A stretch of DNA of 30,788 nucleotides from Fibrobacterota bacterium (GTDB lineage: Bacteria; Fibrobacterota; Fibrobacteria; UBA5070), in the NCBI GenBank assembly GCA_016715065.1, contig JADKBN010000008.1:1-30788 (forward strand), written 5' to 3'. Below are positions 9,190 to 16,328 of this stretch, in pieces. Each line of letters starts with the position of its first letter. The first letter of the stretch is position 1. A program made the position numbers and the translations under genes. The notes beneath the pieces are model-generated. The model had not been told where the DNA came from. It saw only the letters and a list, made by a program, of their open reading frames with translations, and searched no databases.

Positions 9190-11681
9190 TGTTCGTTTCC
9201 CGCAGGGATCCGCTGTCCGCGTTCGCGAACAAACTGGATGGCCGGATTTGGACGCTCGTCGTTGGCGAAGGCCCTGAACCTTTGCAGGATTTTCGGGTCT
9301 TCCAGAGCCACCTTCCACTCGCACCGGAAGCCCTTCACCAGGTCATCCATCTGGGCTTCCAGCTGGGTGCAGATCCCCAGCGAATCATCCAGGACCACCT
9401 TGCGAAGCTCTTCGATCCCCCCGATGTCCTCGATCCACACGGACGTGCGTGTGAGGCGATCGGCGGTGCGGATGTAGTGCATCAAAAAGCGGTCGATCAC
9501 CGACATCGCCTCCGCGCTGGACAAATCCTGTGCCAGCAGTTCGGCGTGGCGGGGCTTCATACCACCATTGCCGCACACGAAGAGGTTCCAGCCCTTTTCC
9601 GTGGCGATCAGGCCCACATCCTTGCTCTGGGCCTCCGCGCATTCCCGGGCGCAGCCGGACACGGCGAACTTGAGCTTGTGGGGCGAGCGGATCCCCTTGT
9701 AACGCTCTTCGATGGCCAAGGCCAATCCGGTGGAATCCTGCACCCCGAACCGGCACCAGGTGCTCCCCACGCAGGACTTAACGGTGCGGACAGATTTTGC
9801 ATAGGCGTGGCCCGACTCGAACCCGGCATCCACCAGCTCCTTCCAGATCAGCGGTAACTGCTCCAACCTCGCTCCGAACAGATCGATGCGCTGCCCTCCG
9901 GTGATCTTCGTGTACAGATCGAATTTGCCCGCCACTTCCGCGATGACCTGCAATTTCTGCGGGGTGATCTCGCCTGCGGGAATCCGCGGCACCACCGAAT
10001 AGGTCCCGTTTTTCTGGATGTTGGCCAAAAAGCGGTCGTTGGAATCCTGCAGCGCATCGCGCCCATGGGAAATCACATGGCCGCTCCACAGGCTCGCGAA
10101 GATGTTCCCTGCCACCGGCTTGCAAACCTCGCACCCGAGCCCTCCGTTGCCGTGGCGTTCCATGAGGATCGCGAAGTCCTGGATTTTGCCCTTCCAGGCC
10201 AGATCGAAAAGTTCTGCGCGGGAATGGGAGAAGTGGGCGCAAAGCGAGCGATCGACCTGGATGCCGCGTTCGGCGAGCCGCTTCTTGATCGTTCCTGTCA
10301 CGGCCTGCGCGCAGCTTCCGCAGCCCGTGCAGGCCTTGGTGGCCTTTTTCACCGCGGCAAGGTCCGTGGCGCCGGCGTCGATGGCCTGGAGGATCTTGGA
10401 GCGGCGCACGTTCTCGCAGTTGCACACGATGGGATCGGCACCCGCGCCCTCCTCGCGAGGGGGCGCCAACAAAGCGCGCGGATCGGCGGGAACGGGATCC
10501 CCCGAGGTCAGGAGGGCGGACAATTCACCGAAGGGCTCCAGATCCCCCACCAGGACCGCGCCCTGCAACTTGCGGTCGGAGATCCGCCACACCACCCGCT
10601 GGTAGATACCCGCACAGGGCGCCTTCACCACCAGATCGTCGAAATCGTCACCGGCGGCATTCACATCCCCGATGGAAGCCACGTCCACTCCCATCAGCTT
10701 GAGCTTGGTGGCGGCCACGAATCCCGGGAAGGGTCGCGATGATCCCACGATGTCGTGGGCGGCGGCCTCGGCCATGCGGTATCCGGGAGCCACCAGGCCG
10801 TGCACCATTCCCTTGTGGAGGGCGCATTCGCCGATCGCCCAGATTCCGGCAACGGAGGTGCGCATGTGGTCGTCCACCTCGATGGCGCCGCGCTCTCCCA
10901 CCTTGACCCCACTGGCGCGGGCGACCTCGTCGCGCGGACGGATTCCGGCAGAGGCCACCACCATCCCGGCGGGGACCACCGTGCCATCGGCCATCTGGAG
11001 GCCTTCGACTTTGCCCTCGCCCACAATCGCCTGCGACCTGGCGTCCAGGACCACGTTCACACCCAAGGCCTGGATGGATTTCAAAAGCAGCCTGGATCCC
11101 GCCTCGTCCAACTGGCGGGCCATCAGGCGGGGAGCGAATTCCACCACGGTGGTCTCCACTCCCAGGTCCACCAAGGCCTTGGCCGCTTCCAGACCCAGAA
11201 GGCCCCCGCCGATGACGATCCCCTGCTTGCAGGACGCCCCCCAGGACCGAATCTTTTCAACATCCTCCACGGTGCGGTAGACGAAGAACCCCGGCTTGTC
11301 GATTCCCGGAAGAGGCGGAACGAAGGGTGCCGACCCCGTGGCCAGGACGATCCGATCTGCCGACAGTTTCCGTCCCGCATCCGTGGTCGCTTCCAGCGAG
11401 GCGGTGTCCACCGACACCACGCGCTGGCCCGTGATCAACTCCACGTCGTTTTCGGCATACCACGGAGCGGGGAGCATTTCCAAGTCGGAAGGGCTCTTGC
11501 CCGCGAAGAGTTCCGACAGATGCACGCGATCGTAGGGAGCGCGCGGCTCCTCGCCCACCACCGTGATCCGGACCTTTGGATCCAGCTCGCGGAGGGTTTC
11601 GCAAAAGCGCGCGGCGACCATACCGGCACCAACCACCAATACATGGGAAGGCTTTGGATTCGAGGTCAGTTGGGATTCCAT
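9186..11681 (-). CDS. nirB: Nitrite reductase large subunit NirB
   Basis: NirB reduces nitrite to ammonium with NADH in the cytoplasm. The 831-residue protein has the expected domains in order: FAD-binding VLVVGAGMVAARF near the N-terminus, NAD-binding GIVIGGGLLGLEAAKAL near 150, two BFD-like [2Fe-2S] regions (CNCENV and CTGCGSCAQAV; then GLGCEVCKP) and the siroheme domain. The siroheme/[4Fe-4S] ligands are complete as C-x5-C (CVGSTWC) and C-x3-C (CARECAE). MESQLTSNPKPSHV at 11681 was chosen as start; an in-frame ATG at 11720 is possible but lies inside the conserved leader region. nirD follows on the same transcript. Confidence 0.95.
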   Translation of the reverse strand: MESQLTSNPKPSHVLVVGAGMVAARFCETLRELDPKVRITVVGEEPRAPYDRVHLSELFAGKSPSDLEMLPAPWYAENDVELITGQRVVSVDTASLEATTDAGRKLSADRIVLATGSAPFVPPLPGIDKPGFFVYRTVEDVEKIRSWGASCKQGIVIGGGLLGLEAAKALVDLGVETTVVEFAPRLMARQLDEAGSRLLLKSIQALGVNVVLDARSQAIVGEGKVEGLQMADGTVVPAGMVVASAGIRPRDEVARASGVKVGERGAIEVDDHMRTSVAGIWAIGECALHKGMVHGLVAPGYRMAEAAAHDIVGSSRPFPGFVAATKLKLMGVDVASIGDVNAAGDDFDDLVVKAPCAGIYQRVVWRISDRKLQGAVLVGDLEPFGELSALLTSGDPVPADPRALLAPPREEGAGADPIVCNCENVRRSKILQAIDAGATDLAAVKKATKACTGCGSCAQAVTGTIKKRLAERGIQVDRSLCAHFSHSRAELFDLAWKGKIQDFAILMERHGNGGLGCEVCKPVAGNIFASLWSGHVISHGRDALQDSNDRFLANIQKNGTYSVVPRIPAGEITPQKLQVIAEVAGKFDLYTKITGGQRIDLFGARLEQLPLIWKELVDAGFESGHAYAKSVRTVKSCVGSTWCRFGVQDSTGLALAIEERYKGIRSPHKLKFAVSGCARECAEAQSKDVGLIATEKGWNLFVCGNGGMKPRHAELLAQDLSSAEAMSVIDRFLMHYIRTADRLTRTSVWIEDIGGIEELRKVVLDDSLGICTQLEAQMDDLVKGFRCEWKVALEDPKILQRFRAFANDERPNPAIQFVRERGQRIPAGNEQ

Positions 11682-11724
11682 GAGAGGCCACCACCGGTTG
11701 TCGGTTCTGTGGGCGCCCATGGTC

Positions 11725-11735
11725 CGGTCGGGCCG
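11725..11735 (-). promoter_or_regulatory. Conserved leader element of the nirB operon
   Basis: On the transcribed strand the core is CGGCCCGACCG, part of a larger near-palindrome (CCGG CCCGA CCGG), followed six bases later by GGG. It sits 43 nt before the NirB start at 11681 and 29 nt after the -12 box of a weak sigma-54-like promoter. The same element occurs before nrtA, the DmsBC-NasC operon and nirA. It may act as a DNA operator or as a structured RNA leader. Confidence 0.5.
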
Positions 11736-11764
11736 GTCTACCGCTGGCGTACACTTGATTTCTT

Positions 11765-11780
11765 AACAAGGATCGAGCCA
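11765..11780 (-). promoter_or_regulatory. Weak sigma-54-like promoter for nirBD
   Basis: TGGCTCGATCCTTGTT matches the -24/-12 consensus TGGCACGNNNNTTGCW in its GG (-24) and TTG, but the -12 GC is GT. On its own it would be a poor call. Its distance to the shared leader element and to the upstream dyad equals that of the three better promoters in this window, which raises its credibility. Confidence 0.4.
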
Positions 11781-11833
11781 AAGCTCGTTTCTGGGTCTAT
11801 CCGTGGAAGTCCATCGCCATGGTCGTTCCAGAA

Positions 11834-11844
11834 TGACAATTGTC
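11834..11844. promoter_or_regulatory. Upstream dyad of nirB (candidate activator site)
   Basis: TGACAATTGTC contains the perfect palindrome GACAATTGTC. It lies about 59 bp upstream of the nirB -24 element, just beyond the nrtD stop. Similar GAC..GTC dyads are at matching distances before the nirA and DmsBC promoters. An enhancer-binding-protein site is inferred. Confidence 0.4.
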
Positions 11845-11849
11845 GACAT

Positions 11850-12680
11850 TCAGGCCGCTTTGGCACCCGAGGCTTTTTTGTCGGGAGGAGCCCCCGGAGA
11901 ATGGCTGGCAGGTCCCTCCAGGAACTCCAGGAGCGATCGCCGCAAGCGGTAATAATCCGGGTGGCCCAGGACATCCTTGCGCGCCCTTGGACGCGGCAGG
12001 TTCACCGGCACGATCTCCCCCACCCGTGCGTAGGGACCGGAGGTCATCATCACCACTTCATCGGAAAGGAACAGAGCCTCGTCCACATCGTGGGTGATCA
12101 TCATGGCGGTGATCTTGTCGCGCGCCCATACGTCCAACAGCACCTCTTGCAGCTCGGCGCGCGTGAGGGCATCCAGCATCCCGAATGGCTCATCCAGCAA
12201 AAGCACCCGCGGGCGCAGCGCGAAGGCGCGCGCGATGCCCACCCGTTGGCGTTGCCCTTGGGAAAGGTCCGAAGCTTTCTTGTCCAATTCCTTTCCCAAT
12301 CCCACCCGCGAAAGTTGCCATGCGCTCATTTCTCGACGCTGCGACCTGGTCGCCTGCGGAAACACCTGATCCACCCCGATCAGGACATTTTCCAACGCGC
12401 TCATCCAAGGAAACAAGCTGGGCGACTGGAACACGACTGCGCGATCCGGGCCCGGACCTTCGATTTCACGGTTGCCCACCACGATGTTGCCGTCGCTTGG
12501 CTCCTCTAGACCCGCCACCATCGAAAGCACCGTACTTTTTCCGCAACCGGAATGGCCGATGATGGAAACGAACTTCCCCTCCTGGATATTCAGATCGAAC
12601 CCGGAAAGTACCGTGAGCTTCCCCCGTGAGGTTTCGAAGCTCTTCTCCAATTGCACGATTTCAAGAAACGGTCTGGACAT
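11850..12680 (-). CDS. nrtD: Nitrate ABC transporter ATP-binding protein NrtD
   Basis: This 276-residue cytoplasmic ATPase drives nitrate import together with NrtC and the NrtB permease. Walker A GHSGCGKST is at 42-50, the signature LSQGQ at 139-143, Walker B VLLLDEP at 159-165, and the switch histidine in THD at 196-198, so all catalytic elements are present. MSRPFLEIVQLEKSF at 12680 is chosen; the start overlaps the end of nrtC by 20 nt, indicating coupled translation. The C-terminus ends in a short lysine/alanine-rich tail. It is the last gene of nrtABCD. Specificity for nitrate over cyanate or bicarbonate is inferred from the surroundings. Confidence 0.88.
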   Translation of the reverse strand: MSRPFLEIVQLEKSFETSRGKLTVLSGFDLNIQEGKFVSIIGHSGCGKSTVLSMVAGLEEPSDGNIVVGNREIEGPGPDRAVVFQSPSLFPWMSALENVLIGVDQVFPQATRSQRREMSAWQLSRVGLGKELDKKASDLSQGQRQRVGIARAFALRPRVLLLDEPFGMLDALTRAELQEVLLDVWARDKITAMMITHDVDEALFLSDEVVMMTSGPYARVGEIVPVNLPRPRARKDVLGHPDYYRLRRSLLEFLEGPASHSPGAPPDKKASGAKAA

Positions 12681-13536
12681 TTGCCACCCCCCGACGACGT
12701 TTGAAATGGACCGGAGCCAAGTTCGCCAACGCGGGATCCAGCGCCGCGACACCCCCCTGGGCCCCCCTGCGCAGATCCGACAGATACTGATTGATCTCTC
12801 CGCTCAGCCTCCTGTATTCGGGCTGGTCGTTGAGCTCGGCCCGATCCCTGGGTCGGGCCATGGGCACCGGGAAATGCGGCCCCAACACGGCCCCCGGACC
12901 CGGGTGCAAGGGGATCACGCGGTCGGCCAGGCGCAAGGCCTCGTCGACATCGTTGGTGATCAGCACCGCCGTGCGCCGCTCGGCCATCATGATCGATTCG
13001 ATCTCGTCCTGCAACTTCCCTCGCGTCAAGGCGTCCAGCGCGCCGAGAGGCTCATCCAAGAGCAGGATCCGCGGCTGCATGGCCAGCGCTCGCGCCACCG
13101 ACACTCTCTGTCGCATTCCCCCCGAGAGCTCCGCGGGCCTGCGATCGGAGGCGTGCGCCAAATTGACCATCGAGATGTACCGCATCGCGTGTTCGCGCCG
13201 CTGCGAGGCCGTGTACTTGGGAAACACCCTTTCCACCGCCAACTCGATATTGCCAAGCACCGTGAGCCAGGGAAGCAGGCTGTAGTTCTGGAATACCACG
13301 CCGCGATCCGGTCCGGGTCCCTCGATGCGTTTCCCATCCAACTCGATGGTCCCCTGGTCGGGAAGCGACAGTCCGGACAGAAGTTGGATCAGTGTGCTCT
13401 TGCCGGAACCGGAATAGCCCACGATCGCAACGAATTCGCCTTCTTGGATCTCCAGGTTGATGTCACGCAGCACCTCCACCCGGGTGCTTCCTTGACCGAA
13501 ACCTTTGCAGACACCTTTCATGTTCAGAAACGACAT
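12661..13536 (-). CDS. nrtC: Nitrate ABC transporter ATP-binding protein NrtC, single-domain form
   Basis: The 291-residue ATPase has Walker A GYSGSGKST (40-48), signature LSGGM (137-141) and Walker B ILLLDEP (157-163). The switch position reads ITND (193-196) where most ABC ATPases have THD, so the catalytic switch histidine is replaced by asparagine. Cyanobacterial NrtC carries an extra NrtA-like regulatory domain at the C-terminus; here the protein ends after a short extension, so that domain is absent. The start MSFLNMKGVCKGF at 13536 has a GGGGGG-rich ribosome site and lies 13 nt after nrtB. It probably pairs with NrtD as a heterodimer. Confidence 0.85.
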   Translation of the reverse strand: MSFLNMKGVCKGFGQGSTRVEVLRDINLEIQEGEFVAIVGYSGSGKSTLIQLLSGLSLPDQGTIELDGKRIEGPGPDRGVVFQNYSLLPWLTVLGNIELAVERVFPKYTASQRREHAMRYISMVNLAHASDRRPAELSGGMRQRVSVARALAMQPRILLLDEPLGALDALTRGKLQDEIESIMMAERRTAVLITNDVDEALRLADRVIPLHPGPGAVLGPHFPVPMARPRDRAELNDQPEYRRLSGEINQYLSDLRRGAQGGVAALDPALANLAPVHFKRRRGVANVQTVS

Positions 13537-13549
13537 GGCACACCCCCCT

Positions 13550-14566
13550 TCAGGCCTGGACCGGGCGGCCGAAGCTCGCCAGTCGTTGGAGGATGACCAT
13601 GACACGATCCAGCGCGAAGCCGATCACCCCGATGGTGAGCACCGCCACGACGATGCGAGCCAGCGAAACGGAGGAGCCGTTTTGGAATTCGTCCCAGACG
13701 AACTTGCCCAACCCCGGATTCTGCGCCAACATTTCTGCGGCGATCAGGACCATCCAGCCCACTCCCAACGACAACCGAAGACCCGCGAACACCAGCGGCA
13801 AGGCCGCAGGCAGATAGATGCGTGTGATCCGGGTGGAGGTGGGCAACCGCAGCACGCGGGCGACATTGATGAAATCCTTGTCGATGGAGGCCACACCCAA
13901 AGCCGTGTTCACCAAGCTCGGCCAGAGGGAACACAAGGCCACAGTGAACGCCGAGATCACGAAGGATTTCGGCATCCAGGCAGCCTCACCCAGGTAGACG
14001 GCAGACACCACCATGGTCACGATCGGAAGCCAGGCCAGCGGGGACACGGGCTTGAACACCTGGATCAGAGGGTTGAGGGCCCCCATCACCGTGGGCGAAA
14101 GCCCGCACACCAGTCCCACCGGAACGGCGATCAGGGTGGCGACCAGGAACCCGGCGAAGACCGTGACAAGACTTGTCTTGATCTGGTCCAGGTAGGTGGG
14201 CTTGCCGTTGTAGGTCCAGGCCGTGGTGCGAGCGGAGGGATTGCGCTCCAATCGCGCGGCGTTGCGCTGGATTTGCGCCTGGTAGAACAGTTTTTCCTTG
14301 GCCTTCTCGGCCCGGTACTCCTGCCACATCGCGCCGGCCTGCTCGATGGTCTGGGCAGGCCCCGGGAGAGTCCCCAGGGAGGTGCGGATGCTGGAGGCCG
14401 CGACAGACCAAAACAGCAGGAACACGGCGATGGCCGCCAAGGGAAGACCGACCTCCAGAAGGATCGCCCGGAATTGGCGGCGGGGATCCTCCCCGGAGAT
14501 CAACCGTGCGAAGGGCGAGACCCACGACAATCCCAGGGTTTCCGAAAATGCGATGACGTGTCGCAT
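13550..14566 (-). CDS. nrtB: Nitrate ABC transporter permease NrtB
   Basis: This is the inner-membrane permease of the nitrate importer, 338 residues. One hydrophobic segment lies near the N-terminus (FRAILLEVGLPLAAIAVFLLFW); then follows a hydrophilic, charged stretch (about 80-130, rich in EKAKEKLFYQAQ) and the usual cluster of membrane helices with SPLAWLPIVTMVV and the ABC-contact loop near LPAALPLVFAGLRLSLGVGWM. The start at 14566 has AAGGAG seven to twelve bases upstream and sits 5 nt after the nrtA stop. The order nrtA-B-C-D matches the cyanobacterial operon. Confidence 0.9.
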   Translation of the reverse strand: MRHVIAFSETLGLSWVSPFARLISGEDPRRQFRAILLEVGLPLAAIAVFLLFWSVAASSIRTSLGTLPGPAQTIEQAGAMWQEYRAEKAKEKLFYQAQIQRNAARLERNPSARTTAWTYNGKPTYLDQIKTSLVTVFAGFLVATLIAVPVGLVCGLSPTVMGALNPLIQVFKPVSPLAWLPIVTMVVSAVYLGEAAWMPKSFVISAFTVALCSLWPSLVNTALGVASIDKDFINVARVLRLPTSTRITRIYLPAALPLVFAGLRLSLGVGWMVLIAAEMLAQNPGLGKFVWDEFQNGSSVSLARIVVAVLTIGVIGFALDRVMVILQRLASFGRPVQA

Positions 14567-14571
14567 GGGGT

Positions 14572-15927
14572 TCACTCCTTGTTCCCGAGCGGCAAGCTCG
14601 CGAGGTAGGCGTTGGGAGACTTGCCATCGAAGGAGATCCCGTCGATGAAGCTTTTGGTGGTAGGACGGAATCCGTCTGTCGAGGGAATCTCCGTAACGTT
14701 CAGCAGGCCGTCGGCCACCAGCTCTTCGGCGGCCTTCTTCCACACCTCGGGATGGTACACCTTGCGGGCGATTCCCAGGTAGAAGGAGTCGGGCTTGGAT
14801 TCGGAGATCTGCCCCCAACGGCGCATCTGCGTGAGATACCAGATGGCGTCCGAATAGAACGGATAGGACGCTTGTCGGTTCCAGAACACGTTGAAATCTT
14901 CCGCCGGCCGGATGTCACCCTTCGCGTACTCGAACGTGCCCGTCATGGAGTGTGCGATCACCGCGCTATCGGCTCCCACGTATTCGCCGCGAGCCAGGAT
15001 CGAAACCGCTTTGGGCCGGTTGGCCAGGGTATCCAGCCACTTTTGGGCGCGCAGGATCGCCTTGGTGATGGCCACTGCCGTGTTGGGGTTCTTCTTGAGG
15101 AAAGCCGAGCTGAGGCCCATCACCTTTTCCGCATGATCCATGGCGATGTCCACGCTCGCGATCACGGGAACTCCGATGGATTTGGTCACCGCCTGCTGGT
15201 TCCAGGGCTCTCCAACGCAATAGCCGTCGATGGTTCCTGATTCCATGGTCGAGGGCATCTGGGGAGGCGGTGTGACGGAAATCGACACATCTCCACCCGT
15301 ATTCCCGTTGATGTCGGCCTGCGAGTAGAGGCCGGGGTGGATTCCACCCGCCGCCAACCAATAGCGCAATTGGTAGTTGTGGGTGCTGACGGGAAAGACC
15401 ATCCCGAACTTCACCGGCGTGCCCTTGCGTTTGGCCGCATCGATGGCCGGGCGAAGGTAGGAGGCGGAAATGGGGTGTTTCACCTTCCCCGCGCTGTCCT
15501 TGGGAAGGGACGATTCCACCGACTCCCAAAGCTTATTGGAAACCGTGATGGCGTTGCCATTGAGATCGAGGCTCGCCACCACCGCGATGTCTCCGGAGGT
15601 GCCGATCCCCACTGCCGCGCCCAAGGGTTGGCCAACCAACATGTGGGCCCCGTCGATCTGGCCATCGATCACTCGATCCAGCAGAACCTTCCAGTTGGCC
15701 TGGGCCTGGAGCGTGACATTCAGTCCTTCGTCCTCGAAGTATCCCAGCTCCTTGGCCAACACCAGTGGCGCGCAATCGGTGAGCTTGATGAAGCCCAGCG
15801 TGACCTGGTCTTTTTCCAGCGCGGCAGGGGCCAACTTGGTCTCCTGGGCTTTTTGATTGCACCCCATGACCAGGAGGCAGGCACCGACCAATCTTCCGTA
15901 CCATCCGACGAGTTTCGTGTCCCGCAT
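14572..15927 (-). CDS. nrtA: Nitrate-binding lipoprotein NrtA
   Basis: This is the extracytoplasmic nitrate-binding component of the importer, 451 residues. The N-terminus has a lipoprotein signal ending LLVMGC, so the mature protein should be anchored by a lipidated cysteine. The family core is recognisable: VTLGFIKLTDCAPLVLAKELGYF, DGAHMLVGQPLGAA, FGMVFPVSTHNYQLRYWLAAGG, IDGYCVGEPWN and a C-terminal YHPEVWKKAAEEL. Those same blocks occur in the cytoplasmic paralogue encoded just upstream (NasS-like, 16329-17315). The start has a GGAGG. It is the first gene of the nrt operon, behind a sigma-54-type promoter and a leader of about 100 nt. Confidence 0.93.
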   Translation of the reverse strand: MRDTKLVGWYGRLVGACLLVMGCNQKAQETKLAPAALEKDQVTLGFIKLTDCAPLVLAKELGYFEDEGLNVTLQAQANWKVLLDRVIDGQIDGAHMLVGQPLGAAVGIGTSGDIAVVASLDLNGNAITVSNKLWESVESSLPKDSAGKVKHPISASYLRPAIDAAKRKGTPVKFGMVFPVSTHNYQLRYWLAAGGIHPGLYSQADINGNTGGDVSISVTPPPQMPSTMESGTIDGYCVGEPWNQQAVTKSIGVPVIASVDIAMDHAEKVMGLSSAFLKKNPNTAVAITKAILRAQKWLDTLANRPKAVSILARGEYVGADSAVIAHSMTGTFEYAKGDIRPAEDFNVFWNRQASYPFYSDAIWYLTQMRRWGQISESKPDSFYLGIARKVYHPEVWKKAAEELVADGLLNVTEIPSTDGFRPTTKSFIDGISFDGKSPNAYLASLPLGNKE

Positions 15928-15989
15928 CCTATCCTCCTGCTATCCGGTGGTTCGTCGAACCAAGTCCGACGAGTTCGGCGCAAGAGGAT

Positions 15990-16000
15990 CGGACGGACCG
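15990..16000 (-). promoter_or_regulatory. Conserved leader element of nrtA
   Basis: The transcribed strand reads CGGTCCGTCCG, 62 nt before the NrtA start and 42 nt after the -12 box. It is flanked by TCCGG on the 5' side, as in the DmsBC leader. The match to the other three leaders is weaker downstream of the core (TTGCGCC where nirA and DmsBC have TTGGGTC). Confidence 0.5.
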
Positions 16001-16042
16001 GACGCCAGTTGCTCGAGACCATTGGCCTCGGCTGGATCCCTA

Positions 16043-16058
16043 TGCAATCACCATGCCA
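16043..16058 (-). promoter_or_regulatory. Sigma-54 (-24/-12) promoter of nrtABCD
   Basis: TGGCATGGTGATTGCA on the minus strand fits the consensus TGGCACGNNNNTTGCW at all positions but one and has the invariant GG and GC with correct spacing. Transcription would start near 16031, giving a leader of about 104 nt. Confidence 0.65.
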
Positions 16059-16074
16059 GGACTCGTTCGAGTCC
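16059..16074. promoter_or_regulatory. Inverted repeat directly upstream of the nrtA promoter
   Basis: GGACTCGTTCGAGTCC is a perfect repeat with 7-bp arms and a 2-bp centre, immediately before the -24 element. It could be a regulator site. No copy was noticed at the other sigma-54-type promoters here, so it would be specific to nrtA. Confidence 0.4.
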
Positions 16075-16092
16075 CCAGGCCTGGATTGCCGT

Positions 16093-16117
16093 TGTGTCAA
16101 CGCGCAGGATTGTCAAT
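16093..16117. promoter_or_regulatory. Paired TTGTCAA-like motifs upstream of the nrtA promoter
   Basis: TTGTGTCAA and ATTGTCAAT occur 39-56 bp upstream of the -24 element. On the minus strand they read ATTGACAAT and TTGACACAA. ATTGACAAT also occurs in the nirA upstream dyad, so these may be half-sites for the same activator. They also resemble a -35 box, which is an alternative reading. Confidence 0.3.
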
Positions 16118-16170
16118 GGATGCCCTGATCTTGTAATCGCCCTAGTGTGCTGTCCCGGAGGAAAGGAAAC

Positions 16171-16211
16171 TAACCGTTCGTCCTGAGGAGCCCATGAAAT
16201 GGGCGTCTCGA
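16171..16211. repeat. REP-like palindromic repeat
   Basis: The stretch begins near CCGTTCGTCCTGAGGAG, has an inner hairpin with 6-bp arms (GCCCAT, loop GAA, ATGGGC) and ends GTCTCGA. This arrangement (CGTCCTGAGGAG, hairpin, GTCTCGA) resembles a palindromic repeat family common in intergenic DNA of many proteobacterial genomes. Only one copy is in this window, so repetitiveness cannot be shown here. Confidence 0.4.
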
Positions 16212-16235
16212 CAACTGCGGCAATTGGGGCCTCGG

Positions 16236-16255
16236 TTGGGCGCCCCAAGCGCCAA
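16236..16255 (-). other. GC-rich hairpin downstream of the NasS operon
   Basis: On the minus strand TTGGCGC and GCGCCCAA pair around a TTGGG loop with one bulged base. It lies about 75 nt after the NasS stop and might end that transcript or protect its 3' end. No U tract follows, so it is not called an intrinsic terminator. Confidence 0.35.
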
Positions 16256-16328
16256 GGGCGAGGTTGGTTTCGGAATTTTCGGGACGATACACTAGTCATC
16301 GGCGAATCGCCAACACCTCCACGCACGA

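Larger units (their letters stand above)
15928..16328 (-). other. 401-bp control region between the NasS gene and nrtA
   Basis: No gene is seen. Going from the NasS stop toward nrtA it holds a GC-rich hairpin (16236-16255), a REP-like repeat (16171-16211), paired TTGACA-type motifs (16093-16117), a 7-bp inverted repeat (16059-16074), a sigma-54-type promoter (16043-16058) and the conserved leader core (15990-16000). No Rho-independent terminator with a clear U tract is visible. Confidence 0.6.

Noticed and set aside
11752..11768. FNR-like box TTGATTTCTTAACAA upstream of nirB
   Set aside because: The half-sites are one base too far apart for TTGAT-N4-ATCAA and the right half is poor, so it is not called.
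11761..11790. Possible nrtD terminator hairpin CGAGC-TTTG-GCTCG (minus strand)
   Set aside because: Only a 5-bp stem, no U tract follows, and it overlaps the weak sigma-54-like promoter of nirB.
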